A stretch of DNA of 64,000 nt from Acidovorax sp. sif1233 (GCF_019218755.1 NZ_JAHUWZ010000002.1:62001-126000); one strand, 5' to 3'. Counted from the stretch's first letter, positions 42,708 to 51,649 are shown. Notes: a model not told the origin generated them from the letters alone. Translations and numbers: made by a program.

Positions 42708-44909
42708 GTGAAAATCCGTAACACCATTTTTGGGACCGGTCTGTGGGTGGTTGCTGCGGGCGCCTCGGCACTTTCGCTGGGAGGCAGCAGAGGCACGGTG
42801 GTGTTGGGTGCACCGGTGGATCTGTCGTTCGATGTGCAGCCCGATCCAGGCACGGACGTGGCCTCTTCCTGTGTGACGGCGCAGCTGAAGGCGGGGGATA
42901 CGCCGGTTGGCGATGCCAGGGTGCGTGTCGTGCCCCTGCCCGACATGCGCGGGCGTTCACCGGCCGTGCGGGTGCAGGCGGCCATCGCGGTGGATGAGCC
43001 TGTGTTGCTGGTCACCTTGTCGGCGGGATGCACGGGCAAGGTCACGCGCACCTACACTTTTCTTGCGGAACTTCCCGTCACGATGGCCCGGTCGGCAGCG
43101 CCGATCGATGTCGCGCGGCTGCCTTCTTTCCCCGAAGGTGGCGCGGAAGCCCCCGGTGCGTCCCCGGGCGCGGCGGGCCAGCGAGCGGCCAGGCCGGCAG
43201 CACCCGCGGCGGCACCTTCTGCACCATCGCCTTCCGCGATCCGGCCCGCCACGGCACCGCCTCCTGCCGGCGCGGCGGAGCCCGTTTCCCGCAGTGCGCC
43301 CGCACGGCAGCCAGCGCGCGGCACGGCACGGCCCCCGGCCAGCGCCGCGTTGCCCCCGGCCAAGGGCACGGCGCAGGTGGCAAGGCCGGCGGACCAGGCC
43401 CGGCTCGTGGTCGAGCCGCTCGATATCTGGGTGGACCGGCCGGTGGCATTGCGTTCATCGCCCGGGTTGTTGGCCGTTCCTTCGGAGCAAGCCTCCGCGC
43501 AGCGCACCGAGGCCGCCGCCGTGTGGAAGGCGCTGAATGCCCAGCCGGATGATGCCCGCCAGGACAGCGGCCGGCTCAAGGCGCTGGAGAACGATGTGGC
43601 CACGCTGCGTGCGCAGGCGGCCCGCGACCGGGCCAGCGCGGCGCAGTTGCAGCAGCAGCTGGAACTGGCCGAGAACGACAGATTCCCGGCCACGGTGGTG
43701 TATGTGCTGGGCGGCTTGCTGTTGCTGGCATTGCTGCTCGCGGCGTGGACATGGACGCGCTTGCGCAGCGCCTCCGACAAGGCGGTGCGCGCGTGGCGCG
43801 ATTCCGTGGCGGCGCTGGGCGGGCGCGATGCAATGGCCGCGCACGAAGCCGCCCTGGGCCTTGCGCCCCATCCGGGCGATGCCTGGCTGTCATCCGGCGA
43901 ATCCCCGGCTTCCGAAGCGGCGGCAGTGGCTTCCACCGCAACCGCGGCGCCCGGGCCCGCCTTCGTGGCCACCGCCCCCGTGCCGAGTGCGCCCGCGCCG
44001 CTGCCGGCCAGCCCGCCCCCCGCTGCAGCACCGCCCCAGCCCGTGCTGCACATCGTCAGCCCCGAAGAGCTCTTCGACATTCAGCAGCAGGCCGAGTTCT
44101 TCATTTCGGTGGGGGAGCACCAGCAGGCCATCGAGGTGCTCAAGAAGCACATCGCCGAGCGGGGCGATACCTCGCCCCTGGCGTATCTGGAGCTTCTGCG
44201 GCTTTATCACACGCTGAGCCGGGTGGAGGAGTTCTCGCAACTGCGCGCCCAGTTCATGCGCTCGTTCAATGCGCAGGTACCCGAATTTACCGGCTTCCAC
44301 CGCACCGGCCGCATGCTCTATCACTACACCGATGCGCTGGCGGAGATCGAGGCCGAATGGACCTCTCCGTCCGTGCTCGGGCTGTTGGAGAAATTGCTGT
44401 TCCGGCAGGACGGCGCCGCGTCGGTGGAGCCGTTTGATCTGGCGGCCTACGACGACCTGCTGCTGCTGCTGGCCATCGCGCAGACCACCCCGGCAAGCGC
44501 CCGGGGCGCGCCGGCGCCCCGCAAGCGCACCACGCCACTGGCCGAGCCGCGTGTCGACGCGCAGGTGCTGGCAGCGCCGCCCGTGGCGCCGGCAAGCACA
44601 GCGGGGGGCGGCCTGCCGCTGGATTCGCTGTCCGCGAGCCTGGAGTTCGATCTGGGCGAAATGCCTTCGGCCACAGGATGGCCGCCGCAGGAACTGGCGG
44701 CCACCGCGCCTTCCATGCCCGACGCTGACACCCGGGGTGCGCCGCTGGACCTCGATCTCTCGGAGCCGCCCCACCTGACGCTCAGCGATTTGCCGCCCGT
44801 GCCCGTGACCGCACCACCGTCCTCGGGCCAGGCGGTGGGCTTCGGCATGGACAACGACCTGGTGGAGCTGCGGCTGGAGCTGGAGCAGAAGAAGGCCGAC
44901 CGCAGCTAG
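42708..44909 (+). CDS. FimV/HubP-like protein with TM segment and C-terminal TPR-type domain
   Basis: A 733-aa protein. The N-terminus has a signal-like segment and the family sequence ALSLGGSRGTVVLGAPVDLSF (quoted LGGSRGTVVLGAP), seen in beta-proteobacterial FimV homologues. A long Pro/Ala linker, a coiled coil (LKALENDVATLRAQAARD), one TM helix (about residues 326-348) and an acidic cytoplasmic part follow. This has a FimV C-terminal TPR-like region (about 450-530, SPEELFDIQQQAEFFISVGE). FimV organises polar structures and type IV pili. No LysM domain is obvious. The start is GTG at 42708; an ATG at 42645 would add 21 residues. There is no strong ribosome site. Confidence 0.82.
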   Translation: MKIRNTIFGTGLWVVAAGASALSLGGSRGTVVLGAPVDLSFDVQPDPGTDVASSCVTAQLKAGDTPVGDARVRVVPLPDMRGRSPAVRVQAAIAVDEPVLLVTLSAGCTGKVTRTYTFLAELPVTMARSAAPIDVARLPSFPEGGAEAPGASPGAAGQRAARPAAPAAAPSAPSPSAIRPATAPPPAGAAEPVSRSAPARQPARGTARPPASAALPPAKGTAQVARPADQARLVVEPLDIWVDRPVALRSSPGLLAVPSEQASAQRTEAAAVWKALNAQPDDARQDSGRLKALENDVATLRAQAARDRASAAQLQQQLELAENDRFPATVVYVLGGLLLLALLLAAWTWTRLRSASDKAVRAWRDSVAALGGRDAMAAHEAALGLAPHPGDAWLSSGESPASEAAAVASTATAAPGPAFVATAPVPSAPAPLPASPPPAAAPPQPVLHIVSPEELFDIQQQAEFFISVGEHQQAIEVLKKHIAERGDTSPLAYLELLRLYHTLSRVEEFSQLRAQFMRSFNAQVPEFTGFHRTGRMLYHYTDALAEIEAEWTSPSVLGLLEKLLFRQDGAASVEPFDLAAYDDLLLLLAIAQTTPASARGAPAPRKRTTPLAEPRVDAQVLAAPPVAPASTAGGGLPLDSLSASLEFDLGEMPSATGWPPQELAATAPSMPDADTRGAPLDLDLSEPPHLTLSDLPPVPVTAPPSSGQAVGFGMDNDLVELRLELEQKKADRS

Positions 44910-44948
44910 GCCGCGGCGGCTCGCCCTCCGGCCCCCGCGGGCCTGGCC

Positions 44949-45851
44949 TTACTCCACCATCCCGCGCATGAGCTGCGCGGCCGTGGCTTCGGGGTCGGAG
45001 GCATTGACGATGGCCCGCACGACGGCGATGGACCCCACGCCCGTGGCGCGCACCTGGGCAAACTGCTCCGCCCCGATGCCGCCAATGGCCACCTGGGGGT
45101 AGTGGCGCAGCAGGCGCGCATAGGCACCCAGCCGGCCCACGCCCTGTGGCGCGGTGGCCATCTTCTTGAGGGTGGTGGGAAACACGGCACCCATGGCAAT
45201 GTAGCTGGGCCCCACGGCATCTGCGCGCACCATTTCCGCGTAGCCATGGGTGCTGACCCCCAGGCGCAGGCCCGAAGCGCGCAGCGCCCGAAGCTCGTCG
45301 GGGGCCAGTGCATCCAGGTCTTCCTGGCCCAGGTGGATGCCGTAGGCGCCCGCCTGGATGGCCACGCGCCAATGGTCATTGATGAACAGCAGGGCGCCCG
45401 TGCCCTCGACCGCCTGCACGGCGGCGTGGACCTCCTGCGCAATCGCGTGCTCGTCGGCGGATTTGAAGCGCAGCTGCACCGTGGGCACGCCCGCGCGGGC
45501 CATGCGGCCCACCCAGCCGGCATCCGGCAGCACGGCGTACAGGCCCAGCCTTTCCGGGCAGGGGGCGAACGCATCGGCGCGCGGCCGGGGCACCAGGCCA
45601 AAGTCCTGTGGCTCGTCGGGCCACTGGGCTGGCTGGAAGGCGCCCGTGCGCAGGCTCTGCGCCATCCAGGCCTGGGCCAGGCATTCCGCGTCGTGGGCAA
45701 TGAAGCCCAGCGTGCTGCAGGCCTGCAGGGCTGCCAGGTAGGCGGGTTCCTGCCGCGTGGGCTCCGGGACAGGCTCGGCGCCAAAGCCCGCGAAGGTGGG
45801 GGCGTGGTGCGCAAGAAGGGCCTGCACCATGGCGCTGGTGTCGTCACGCAT
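44949..45851 (-). CDS. thiE: Thiamine-phosphate synthase with N-terminal extension
   Basis: A 300-aa protein. The TIM-barrel ThiE domain starts near residue 101 ([13 protein letters not shown]) with [35 protein letters not shown] (as FINDHWRVA and GIHLGQEDL), [14 protein letters not shown] and [10 protein letters not shown]. It joins HMP-pyrophosphate with the thiazole phosphate. The first 100 residues are an extra region not found in the 210-aa E. coli enzyme. The initiating ATG overlaps the end of thiG by 8 nt. It is the last gene of the riboswitch-controlled thiO-thiS-thiG-thiE operon. Confidence 0.93.
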   Translation of the reverse strand: MRDDTSAMVQALLAHHAPTFAGFGAEPVPEPTRQEPAYLAALQACSTLGFIAHDAECLAQAWMAQSLRTGAFQPAQWPDEPQDFGLVPRPRADAFAPCPERLGLYAVLPDAGWVGRMARAGVPTVQLRFKSADEHAIAQEVHAAVQAVEGTGALLFINDHWRVAIQAGAYGIHLGQEDLDALAPDELRALRASGLRLGVSTHGYAEMVRADAVGPSYIAMGAVFPTTLKKMATAPQGVGRLGAYARLLRHYPQVAIGGIGAEQFAQVRATGVGSIAVVRAIVNASDPEATAAQLMRGMVE

Positions 45852-46656
45852 GTTGTTCGTGGTGCCAGAAGGGGGTGCCGAGCACGGGCGTGCTGGGCTG
45901 GGCGGCCTCCTGCGCCGCCATGGCACCGGCCTTGCGCGCGGCACGCCCGGCATTCACGGCGTCGGCGAACGCGCCCGCCATGGCCACCGGGTCCTGCGCC
46001 AGGGCCACGGCGGTGTTCAGCAGCACGCCGTCATAGCCCCATTCCATCACCTGGCAGGCATGCGACGGCAGGCCCAGGCCCGCATCCACGAGCATGGGCA
46101 CGTCGAGGCGCTCGCGCAGCGTCTGCAGTGCATAGGGGTTCACGGGGCCACGCCCGGTGCCGATGGGCGCTGCCCAGGGCATGACGGCCTGGCAGCCCAC
46201 ATCGACGAGCCGCTGGCACAGCACCAGGTCTTCCGTGCAGTACGGCAGCACCTGAAAACCTTCCTTGATGAGGTGTTCCGCCACGCCCACCAGGTTCAGC
46301 GTGTCGGGCTGCAGCGTGTAGTCGTCGCCGATCAGCTCCAGCTTGATCCACGGTGTGTTGAACACCTCGCGCGCCATCTGCGCGGTGGTGATGGCCTCTT
46401 GCGCGCTGTGGCAGCCGGCGGTGTTGGGCAGCACGGGCACGTTGAGCTTGCGCAGCAGCTCCCAGAAGCTGCTGCCGCTTTCGGCCGGGTTGCTGCCCTG
46501 GCGGCGCAATGACGCGGTGACCATGGCGGGCTGCGCGCGCAACACGGCGGCTTCGAGCACCGCAGGGGATGGGTAGCGCGAGGTGCCCAGCAGCAGGCGG
46601 CTGGCGAACTGTTGGCCGTACAGCACCAGGGGGTCTTGGGGCGTCGAGGTGGTCAT
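45844..46656 (-). CDS. thiG: Thiazole synthase
   Basis: A 270-aa enzyme that condenses dehydroglycine, deoxyxylulose phosphate and ThiS-thiocarboxylate to the thiazole. The motifs [33 protein letters not shown] (catalytic Lys), [14 protein letters not shown] and [18 protein letters not shown] are present. Dehydroglycine should come from ThiO encoded upstream. It is separated from thiS by 83 bp occupied by a family-1 repeat and overlaps thiE by 8 nt. Confidence 0.96.
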   Translation of the reverse strand: MTTSTPQDPLVLYGQQFASRLLLGTSRYPSPAVLEAAVLRAQPAMVTASLRRQGSNPAESGSSFWELLRKLNVPVLPNTAGCHSAQEAITTAQMAREVFNTPWIKLELIGDDYTLQPDTLNLVGVAEHLIKEGFQVLPYCTEDLVLCQRLVDVGCQAVMPWAAPIGTGRGPVNPYALQTLRERLDVPMLVDAGLGLPSHACQVMEWGYDGVLLNTAVALAQDPVAMAGAFADAVNAGRAARKAGAMAAQEAAQPSTPVLGTPFWHHEQHA

Positions 46657-46663
46657 GAATTTA

Positions 46664-46717
46664 CTATCTTTTTAATAGCTGCTAGCGCTTTGTGGATAAG
46701 CCCCAAGGGCCAATTTG
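46664..46717 (-). repeat. Family-1 palindromic repeat, between thiS and thiG
   Basis: Read on the minus strand: TTGGCCCTTGGGGCTTATCC, CAAAGCGCTAGCAGCTATTA and an A-run, matching the element. It lies between two genes of one operon and so is transcribed as an intercistronic hairpin. Confidence 0.75.
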
Positions 46718-46739
46718 TCTCAAGAAAGAAGGCCGGGGG

Positions 46740-46937
46740 TCAGCCCCCCGTCACGGGCGAGATGATTTCCACGCGGTCGCCGGGCTGCAGGGCCTGCGCG
46801 GCGTAGCGGGTGTTGGGCACAAAGTGGGTGTTCACGGCCACCGCAAACGGAGGGCGTGCCGCGATGGCGGCCACGGCATCGGCCACGGTGGCCCCTTCGG
46901 GCAGTTCATGCGGGATCTGGTTGATGGAGATGTTCAT
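46740..46937 (-). CDS. thiS: Sulfur carrier protein ThiS
   Basis: A 65-aa ubiquitin-like protein ending VTGG, the C-terminal Gly-Gly that is adenylated and thiocarboxylated. It starts MNISINQIPHELPEGATV, and VAVNTHFVPN is typical. The start codon overlaps the thiO stop (ATGA), so translation is coupled. The gene is short but complete. Confidence 0.96.
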   Translation of the reverse strand: MNISINQIPHELPEGATVADAVAAIAARPPFAVAVNTHFVPNTRYAAQALQPGDRVEIISPVTGG

Positions 46938-48058
46938 GCGAAGGCAGCGGCCGCGCTGGACTGGGAGGCGGGTTTCAGGTCCAGCGCGAGGTCAAAACGT
47001 TGCGAAAGCTGCGATTGTCCCGCGTTCAGCACTTCCAGCGTCACATCCAGCATCGCCGGCGCGATCATGAAGCCGTGGCGGTACAGGCCATTGATCTCCA
47101 GCACGCCCCGGCGCGGCTGGCGGATGGCGGGCAGGTTGTCGGGCAGCGTGGGGCGGCACTGCGTGGCCAGCTCCAGGATGCGGCCTTCCGCGAAGCCGGG
47201 GTGCACGGCGTAGGCGGCGGAGAGCAGCTCCAGCGTCGATCGCACGCTGGCGGGCGAGACGTCGTCCGATTCGATCTCGGTCGCGCCGATCACGAACAGA
47301 TGGTCTTGTTTGGGCGCGATGTAGATCGGGTAGCGCGGGTGCACCAGCCGCGTGGGGCGCTGCAGCGTGACATCCGGTGCGTGGATGCGCACCACCTCGC
47401 CCCGCACACCCCGCAACGCGGGCCATTGGGCCCTGGCACCGAGGCCGCGGCAGTCCAGTACCCAGTCGGGCTGGCCGGGGGCGCCGGGCGCAAAGGCCTC
47501 GGGCGACCGGGGCGCGTGCCAGTGCGCGCGCACGGACAGCCGCTGCATTTCCACCACCAGGGCAGCCAGCAGCTGCCGGTTGTCGAGCTGGCCTTCACCG
47601 GGCAGGTACAGCCCCTGCGCAAAGCGCTGCGCGAGGGTGGGCTCCGCCTGGGCCAGCGCGGCGCCGTCGAGCTTTTGCAGGGCGGGCAGCTCGGGCACCG
47701 TGTGCTGGTTGGCTTCCAGCTGGCGCGTGAGCCGCTGGGCTTCGGCCGCGTCCTGCCGGTGCCACACAATGAGCGTGCCGGCCTGCTGGAAGAACACGGG
47801 CTCGGCCAGCGCCGCCAGCAGCTGCGGCCAGCGGGTGAGGGCATGGTGGCCCATGCGCACCACGCCGGGCTCGGTGATGGCCGATTCGGCCAGCGGCGCC
47901 AGCATGGCGGCGGCCACGGTCGCGGCCGAATGCTCGGCGGCCGGGCTGCCCGCGTCATAGATGTCCACACGGTGCCCCTGGCGGGCCAGCTCCACCGCCA
48001 GCAATCGGCCCATGAGGCCCGCGCCCAGAATGGCAAAAGAAGAGGGTTGAAGTGGCAT
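46934..48058 (-). CDS. thiO: Glycine oxidase ThiO
   Basis: A 374-aa FAD enzyme oxidising glycine to dehydroglycine for thiazole synthesis. The dinucleotide-binding motif is FAILGAGLMGRLLAVELARQG (quoted ILGAGLMGRLLAVELA). DCRGLGARAQWPALRGVRGEV is the DAO-type segment (as GVRGEV), and INGLYRHGFMIAPAM is at the C-terminus. The start MPLQPSSFAILGAG was chosen; the frame is open upstream through the riboswitch. It is the first gene after the TPP riboswitch, with a GTCT tract between the two. Confidence 0.93.
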   Translation of the reverse strand: MPLQPSSFAILGAGLMGRLLAVELARQGHRVDIYDAGSPAAEHSAATVAAAMLAPLAESAITEPGVVRMGHHALTRWPQLLAALAEPVFFQQAGTLIVWHRQDAAEAQRLTRQLEANQHTVPELPALQKLDGAALAQAEPTLAQRFAQGLYLPGEGQLDNRQLLAALVVEMQRLSVRAHWHAPRSPEAFAPGAPGQPDWVLDCRGLGARAQWPALRGVRGEVVRIHAPDVTLQRPTRLVHPRYPIYIAPKQDHLFVIGATEIESDDVSPASVRSTLELLSAAYAVHPGFAEGRILELATQCRPTLPDNLPAIRQPRRGVLEINGLYRHGFMIAPAMLDVTLEVLNAGQSQLSQRFDLALDLKPASQSSAAAAFA

Positions 48059-48063
48059 AAGTC

Positions 48064-48081
48064 CGTCTGTCTGTCTGTGTG
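48064..48081. repeat. Short (GTCT)n tract in the thiO leader
   Basis: CGTCTGTCTGTCTGTGTG lies 6-23 bp before the thiO ATG on the template side (AGAC repeats in the mRNA leader). Length variation here would move the ribosome-binding region relative to the riboswitch. Confidence 0.7.
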
Positions 48082-48127
48082 TTGGCTGGCAACCATGGAC
48101 AAAACGGGGGCAGGGCCGCTCTTGGAA

Positions 48128-48268
48128 ACTCCCCACGCCAGCATGACCTGGATCGGGTAGCGGGGCCAGTACGCGCCGCGCGGTGCGCAGTGTTCTGTGG
48201 TGCCCCAGGGTATTTCTCAGTCGCGCACCCAAGAACCTGTTCAGTTCTCGACCGCGGGACACCCCTGT
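48128..48268 (-). promoter_or_regulatory. TPP riboswitch (THI element) controlling thiO-thiS-thiG-thiE
   Basis: On the minus strand the conserved elements occur in order: AGGGGTG, a P3 hairpin (GAGAAC...GTTCTT), ACTGAGAAATACCC, a long extra stem of about 45 nt (TGGGGC...GCCCC), then ACCCGATCCAGGTCATGCTG and GCGTGGGGA. This is the TPP aptamer with one T-to-C change in the usual ACCTGATC. It lies about 70 nt upstream of thiO. Confidence 0.93.
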
Positions 48269-48344
48269 TTCGTCCGGAAAAATCAATTACAGCACAACCC
48301 GTGGCAGCTCTTTTTGCGCTAACGCATAGGCCATAATTTTTGCC

Positions 48345-49193
48345 ATGACTTCATTGATTCCCCCGACCTCCGCAGCACGCCGCTATGTGCGCGTGCTTTC
48401 CATCGCCGGTTCCGACAGCGGCGGCGGGGCGGGCATCCAGGCCGACCTCAAGACCTTCAGCGCCCTGGGCTGCTACGGCATGACGGCCATCACCGCCATC
48501 ACGGCCCAGAACACCTGCGGCGTGACGGGCATCCACGGCATTCCGCCCGAGATGCTCAAGGCCCAGATCGATGCCGTGGTGCAGGACATTGGCGTGGATG
48601 CGGTCAAGATCGGCATGCTGCATTCGCCCGAAGTGGTGCGCGTGGTGGCCGATGCCATCCACACCTACCAGCTGCCGCACGTGGTGCTCGACCCGGTGAT
48701 GGTGGCCACCAGCGGCGACCGGCTCATCGCCGCGGAAACCGTGAACGTGCTGGTGCAGGAGCTGTTTCCGCTGGCCGAGGTGATCACCCCCAACCTGGAC
48801 GAGGCCGGCTGGCTGCTGGGGCGCACGATCGAGGGCGTGGATGCGCTGGCAGCTGCGGTGGACGGGCTGCTGGCCCTGGGCGCCCCGGCGGCGCTGCTCA
48901 AGGGCGGCCACCTGCCCGGAGACTGGGTGGTGGATGTCCTGGCCACACGCGGCGGCGTGCGGCAGCGGCTGGAGTCCGCACGCATTGCCACGCACAACGG
49001 GCATGGCACGGGCTGCACCCTGTCATCGGCCATCGCGGCACACCTGGCGCGGGGCCTGCCCTTGCAGCAGGCGGTGGAGCGCGCGCGTGCCTACATTCTG
49101 GGCGCCATCGCGGCAGGGGCCGATGTGACCACCGGCCGTGGCCATGGCCCGCTCAACCACGGCCATGCGCCCGTGGCGCAGCTGGTGCTTTAA
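48345..49193 (+). CDS. thiD: Hydroxymethylpyrimidine / phosphomethylpyrimidine kinase
   Basis: A 282-aa ribokinase-fold enzyme that phosphorylates HMP twice to HMP-PP. SIAGSDSGGGAGIQADLKTF is at the N-terminus. ITAQNTCGVTGIHGIP and VDAVKIGMLHS follow, then LDPVMVATSGDRLI and the C-terminal anion-hole motif HNGHGTGCTLSSAIAA. It is divergent from the riboswitch-thiO operon and has no aptamer of its own. It should act on HMP imported by the CytX-like permease encoded next to it. Confidence 0.95.
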   Translation: MTSLIPPTSAARRYVRVLSIAGSDSGGGAGIQADLKTFSALGCYGMTAITAITAQNTCGVTGIHGIPPEMLKAQIDAVVQDIGVDAVKIGMLHSPEVVRVVADAIHTYQLPHVVLDPVMVATSGDRLIAAETVNVLVQELFPLAEVITPNLDEAGWLLGRTIEGVDALAAAVDGLLALGAPAALLKGGHLPGDWVVDVLATRGGVRQRLESARIATHNGHGTGCTLSSAIAAHLARGLPLQQAVERARAYILGAIAAGADVTTGRGHGPLNHGHAPVAQLVL

Positions 49194-49203
49194 AGGTTTG
49201 ATT

Positions 49204-49259
49204 GTTTTTGGCCTCTGGCGCTTATCCATTAAGCGCTAGGTGCTCACAATTCAATAGCG
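49204..49259 (+). repeat. Family-1 palindromic repeat, between thiD and cytX
   Basis: TTTTTGGCCTCTGGCGCTTA, TCCATTAAGCGCTAGG, then TGCTCACAATTCAATAGC. The AGCGCTTA/TAAGCGCT stem sits between convergent genes, where it could act as a bidirectional terminator. Confidence 0.85.
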
Positions 49260-49261
49260 AT

Positions 49262-50542
49262 TCAACGCACCCGTGGCCGTGTGGCCCAGGCCAGCACAAA
49301 ACTGAACGCCAGCGCCGGCAGCGCCGAGCCCGCGCCCGGCACCACCTGCGGGGCCAGATGGTAGACGGCAATCCCCACCAGCCAGATCGCCACCGGGGCC
49401 GCATTCACCCGGCGTGCCGCAGCGAGCAGCGCGGGTGCGTTGGCGCCAAAGGCCAGCCGCCCCAGGATCACGCCAAACAGCGGCACGAACACCGAGCTGA
49501 GCAGCAGCAAAAATGGCTCCAGGCTGTGCATGGGCAGCACCAGCGCGAGGCCGGTACACACCGCAGCCATGGCCAGGCCCCACTTGCGTACGCCCCAGCG
49601 CGGCAGCAGGCTGTGTGCCGACACCGCGCCCGAATACGTGTCGCCATAGGCGTTGTCCACCTCGTCGATCAGGATCAGCGACAGCGCGATCAGCCCGCCC
49701 TGGGCCAGCAGCAGGGCCTGCACCAGGTCCTTGCTCGGCAAGGTCAACGCTACCAGCACACCGAGCGTGTAGCACCACATGTTGGCCAGCGCATAGCCCA
49801 GCCAGGTGCCGCGCAATGCGGAGCCGCCGTTCTTGCCGTGGCGCGCATAGTCGGCCACCAGCGGCAGCCACGAGATGGGCATCGCGATCACCAGGTCCAG
49901 CGCGGGCAGCACACCCATGCCGCCTTCGCCCTTGCGCGTCCACAGCGCTTCAAAACCCTGGGCCTGCGCCAGCGACAGGAACTGCCACGACAGCCACAGC
50001 AGCGACAGCACCACCAGCGGCAGCGCCACGCGCGCGATCACCTTGCGCACCAGCTGCACCATCGATCCGCTGATGAGCAGCATCACCACGCCGCCCCACA
50101 GCAGCGTGGCCAGCACGGGCCAATGCGCGCCGGCCATGGTGCCGGACTGCTGGCCGATGGCCACCGTGGCGTCGCGCATCACCACCAGCTCGAACGTGCC
50201 CCAGCCGACCAGCTGCACGATGTTCAGGACGATCGGCAGGCTGGCGAACGTGCGGCCATAGACGGCATGCATCAGCCCGGCGCTGGCCAGGCCGCTGTCG
50301 CAGCCCAGCTTGGCCACCCAGCCCAGCAGGCCCGCGCCCACGATGGAGCCGCAGACGATGGCGATCAGCGCCTCTTGCGTGCCCAGCGCGGGCATCAGGT
50401 AGGCGCCCACCTGCATGACCAGCAGGCCCACGCCCAGGCTGAACCAGAGCGAGGCGTGGTCGTGCCATTGGAAGACGCGGCGGTCGGGGGAGACGGGGGC
50501 CAGCGCTTCGTTGGTGGCGGGCGCGGCGGGGGATGAGGACAT
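49262..50542 (-). CDS. cytX: NCS1-family permease, probable hydroxymethylpyrimidine transporter CytX
   Basis: A 426-aa membrane protein with about 12 hydrophobic segments and the NCS1 pattern FSLGVGLLVMQVGAYLMPAL and IVGAGLLGWVAKLG near the N-terminus. It also has SWLPLVADYARHGKNG and DEVDNAYGDTYSGAVSA. A TPP riboswitch directly upstream and the neighbouring thiD mark it as the thiamine-precursor (HMP) type rather than a cytosine permease. The start MSSSPAAPATNEAL was selected; the frame is open 57 bp upstream. Confidence 0.9.
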   Translation of the reverse strand: MSSSPAAPATNEALAPVSPDRRVFQWHDHASLWFSLGVGLLVMQVGAYLMPALGTQEALIAIVCGSIVGAGLLGWVAKLGCDSGLASAGLMHAVYGRTFASLPIVLNIVQLVGWGTFELVVMRDATVAIGQQSGTMAGAHWPVLATLLWGGVVMLLISGSMVQLVRKVIARVALPLVVLSLLWLSWQFLSLAQAQGFEALWTRKGEGGMGVLPALDLVIAMPISWLPLVADYARHGKNGGSALRGTWLGYALANMWCYTLGVLVALTLPSKDLVQALLLAQGGLIALSLILIDEVDNAYGDTYSGAVSAHSLLPRWGVRKWGLAMAAVCTGLALVLPMHSLEPFLLLLSSVFVPLFGVILGRLAFGANAPALLAAARRVNAAPVAIWLVGIAVYHLAPQVVPGAGSALPALAFSFVLAWATRPRVR

Positions 50543-50628
50543 GGCAGGCTCCGTGGCAGTACAGAGCAGGGGCGGCCCGCCAGCGCACCCCAAAGTCATT
50601 TCATTCTGGGCTGTGCCGAGGCGGACGT

Positions 50629-50711
50629 GCTTCCCTGCGCGAGGATGATCTCAATCAGGTTCAAAGGGACTCTCTCAGTCGGTTCCGGTGGCCCGGTCCC
50701 GACACCCCTAG
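50629..50711 (-). promoter_or_regulatory. TPP riboswitch controlling cytX
   Basis: On the minus strand TAGGGGTG, a P3 hairpin (GGGACCGG-GCCA-CCGGAACC), GACTGAGAGAGTCCC, TTTGAACCTGATTGAGATCA and TCCTCGCGCAGGGAAG follow the THI consensus closely. It ends about 90 nt before the cytX ATG. Confidence 0.95.
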
Positions 50712-50755
50712 CGTGGGCGTTCCAGAAGGAACGCGGGGCCATTGTAGTGGGGCGC

Positions 50756-51637
50756 TCAGGGCGCGGGGCGGGCGATGGGGATCGCGTAGTGCATCACCGA
50801 GTCGCCGGACGTCGGGTGGTACTGGGCACCGTAGATTTCCAGATCCGGCCCCAGGGTGTGCGATGGGCCCGCCGACAGCAGCCAGCTCGAGTAGATGTAG
50901 TTCACCGTCGCATCGACATTCTGCGCAGGGCCCCGGTGGGTGAAGCGCGCATAGGTCGATGCGGGGATTTCCATGGCCACCATGCCCGGTGGCAAGGCGC
51001 CGGGGCCCTTCACCTCGATGCAGGCCAGGTAGCGCAGCGCTTCCGTGTGGGGCCCCGCCGGTGCCACGACGCCATAGCAGACCCCGGGCACGGTGTTCGC
51101 AATCTCGCCCAGCCGGGGCAGGAACTTCGCCCACAGGGGCGGCAGCTTCTGGCCCAGGTTGTTCTTTTCGGAATCGATGCCGTAGTAGTCCGTGGGCAGC
51201 CCGACCAGCTGCATGGCGGGCTGCTCCTTTATGTCGGGTGCCAGGGAGATGTTGTGGTGAATGTGCGCGAGGTAGCTTTCGTCAAACCGGATCTTGCGCA
51301 CGAACAGCGAGCGGTTGCCCATCTTGCGGTACTGCGACGGCGTGAGCCGAAAGCAATCCCGAAACGCGCGCGTGAAGCTTTCCTGCGTCTCGTATCCGGA
51401 CGCCAGTGCGATGTCGAGCACGCTCAGCCGCGTGCTGGTCAACTGCTCCAGCGCCCGCGAGAACCGGCGCGAGCGGATGTAGGTCTTCAGGGTTTCGTTG
51501 GTCAGCGCCTTGAAGATCCGCTGGAAGTGCCACTGGCTCATCCCCGCGGCCCGCGCCACCTCGGAAAGCTGGATGTCGGATTCGAGATGGGCCTCGATGA
51601 AATCGATGCCCTCCTGGATTTGCCGCAGATAAAGCAC
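50756..51637 (-). CDS. AraC-family regulator with GyrI-like ligand domain
   Basis: A 293-aa protein with two HTH motifs at the N-terminus (LSEVARAAGMSQWHFQRIFK and LDIALASGYETQESFTRAFR), then a GyrI/Rob-type small-molecule-binding domain from about residue 125 to the end. The start is GTG at 51637. It follows the SnoaL-like gene by 12 bp on the same strand, so the two are co-transcribed and it probably regulates that operon in response to a hydrophobic or cationic compound. Confidence 0.9.
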   Translation of the reverse strand: MLYLRQIQEGIDFIEAHLESDIQLSEVARAAGMSQWHFQRIFKALTNETLKTYIRSRRFSRALEQLTSTRLSVLDIALASGYETQESFTRAFRDCFRLTPSQYRKMGNRSLFVRKIRFDESYLAHIHHNISLAPDIKEQPAMQLVGLPTDYYGIDSEKNNLGQKLPPLWAKFLPRLGEIANTVPGVCYGVVAPAGPHTEALRYLACIEVKGPGALPPGMVAMEIPASTYARFTHRGPAQNVDATVNYIYSSWLLSAGPSHTLGPDLEIYGAQYHPTSGDSVMHYAIPIARPAP

Positions 51638-51649
51638 GTTGGCGTCCGT

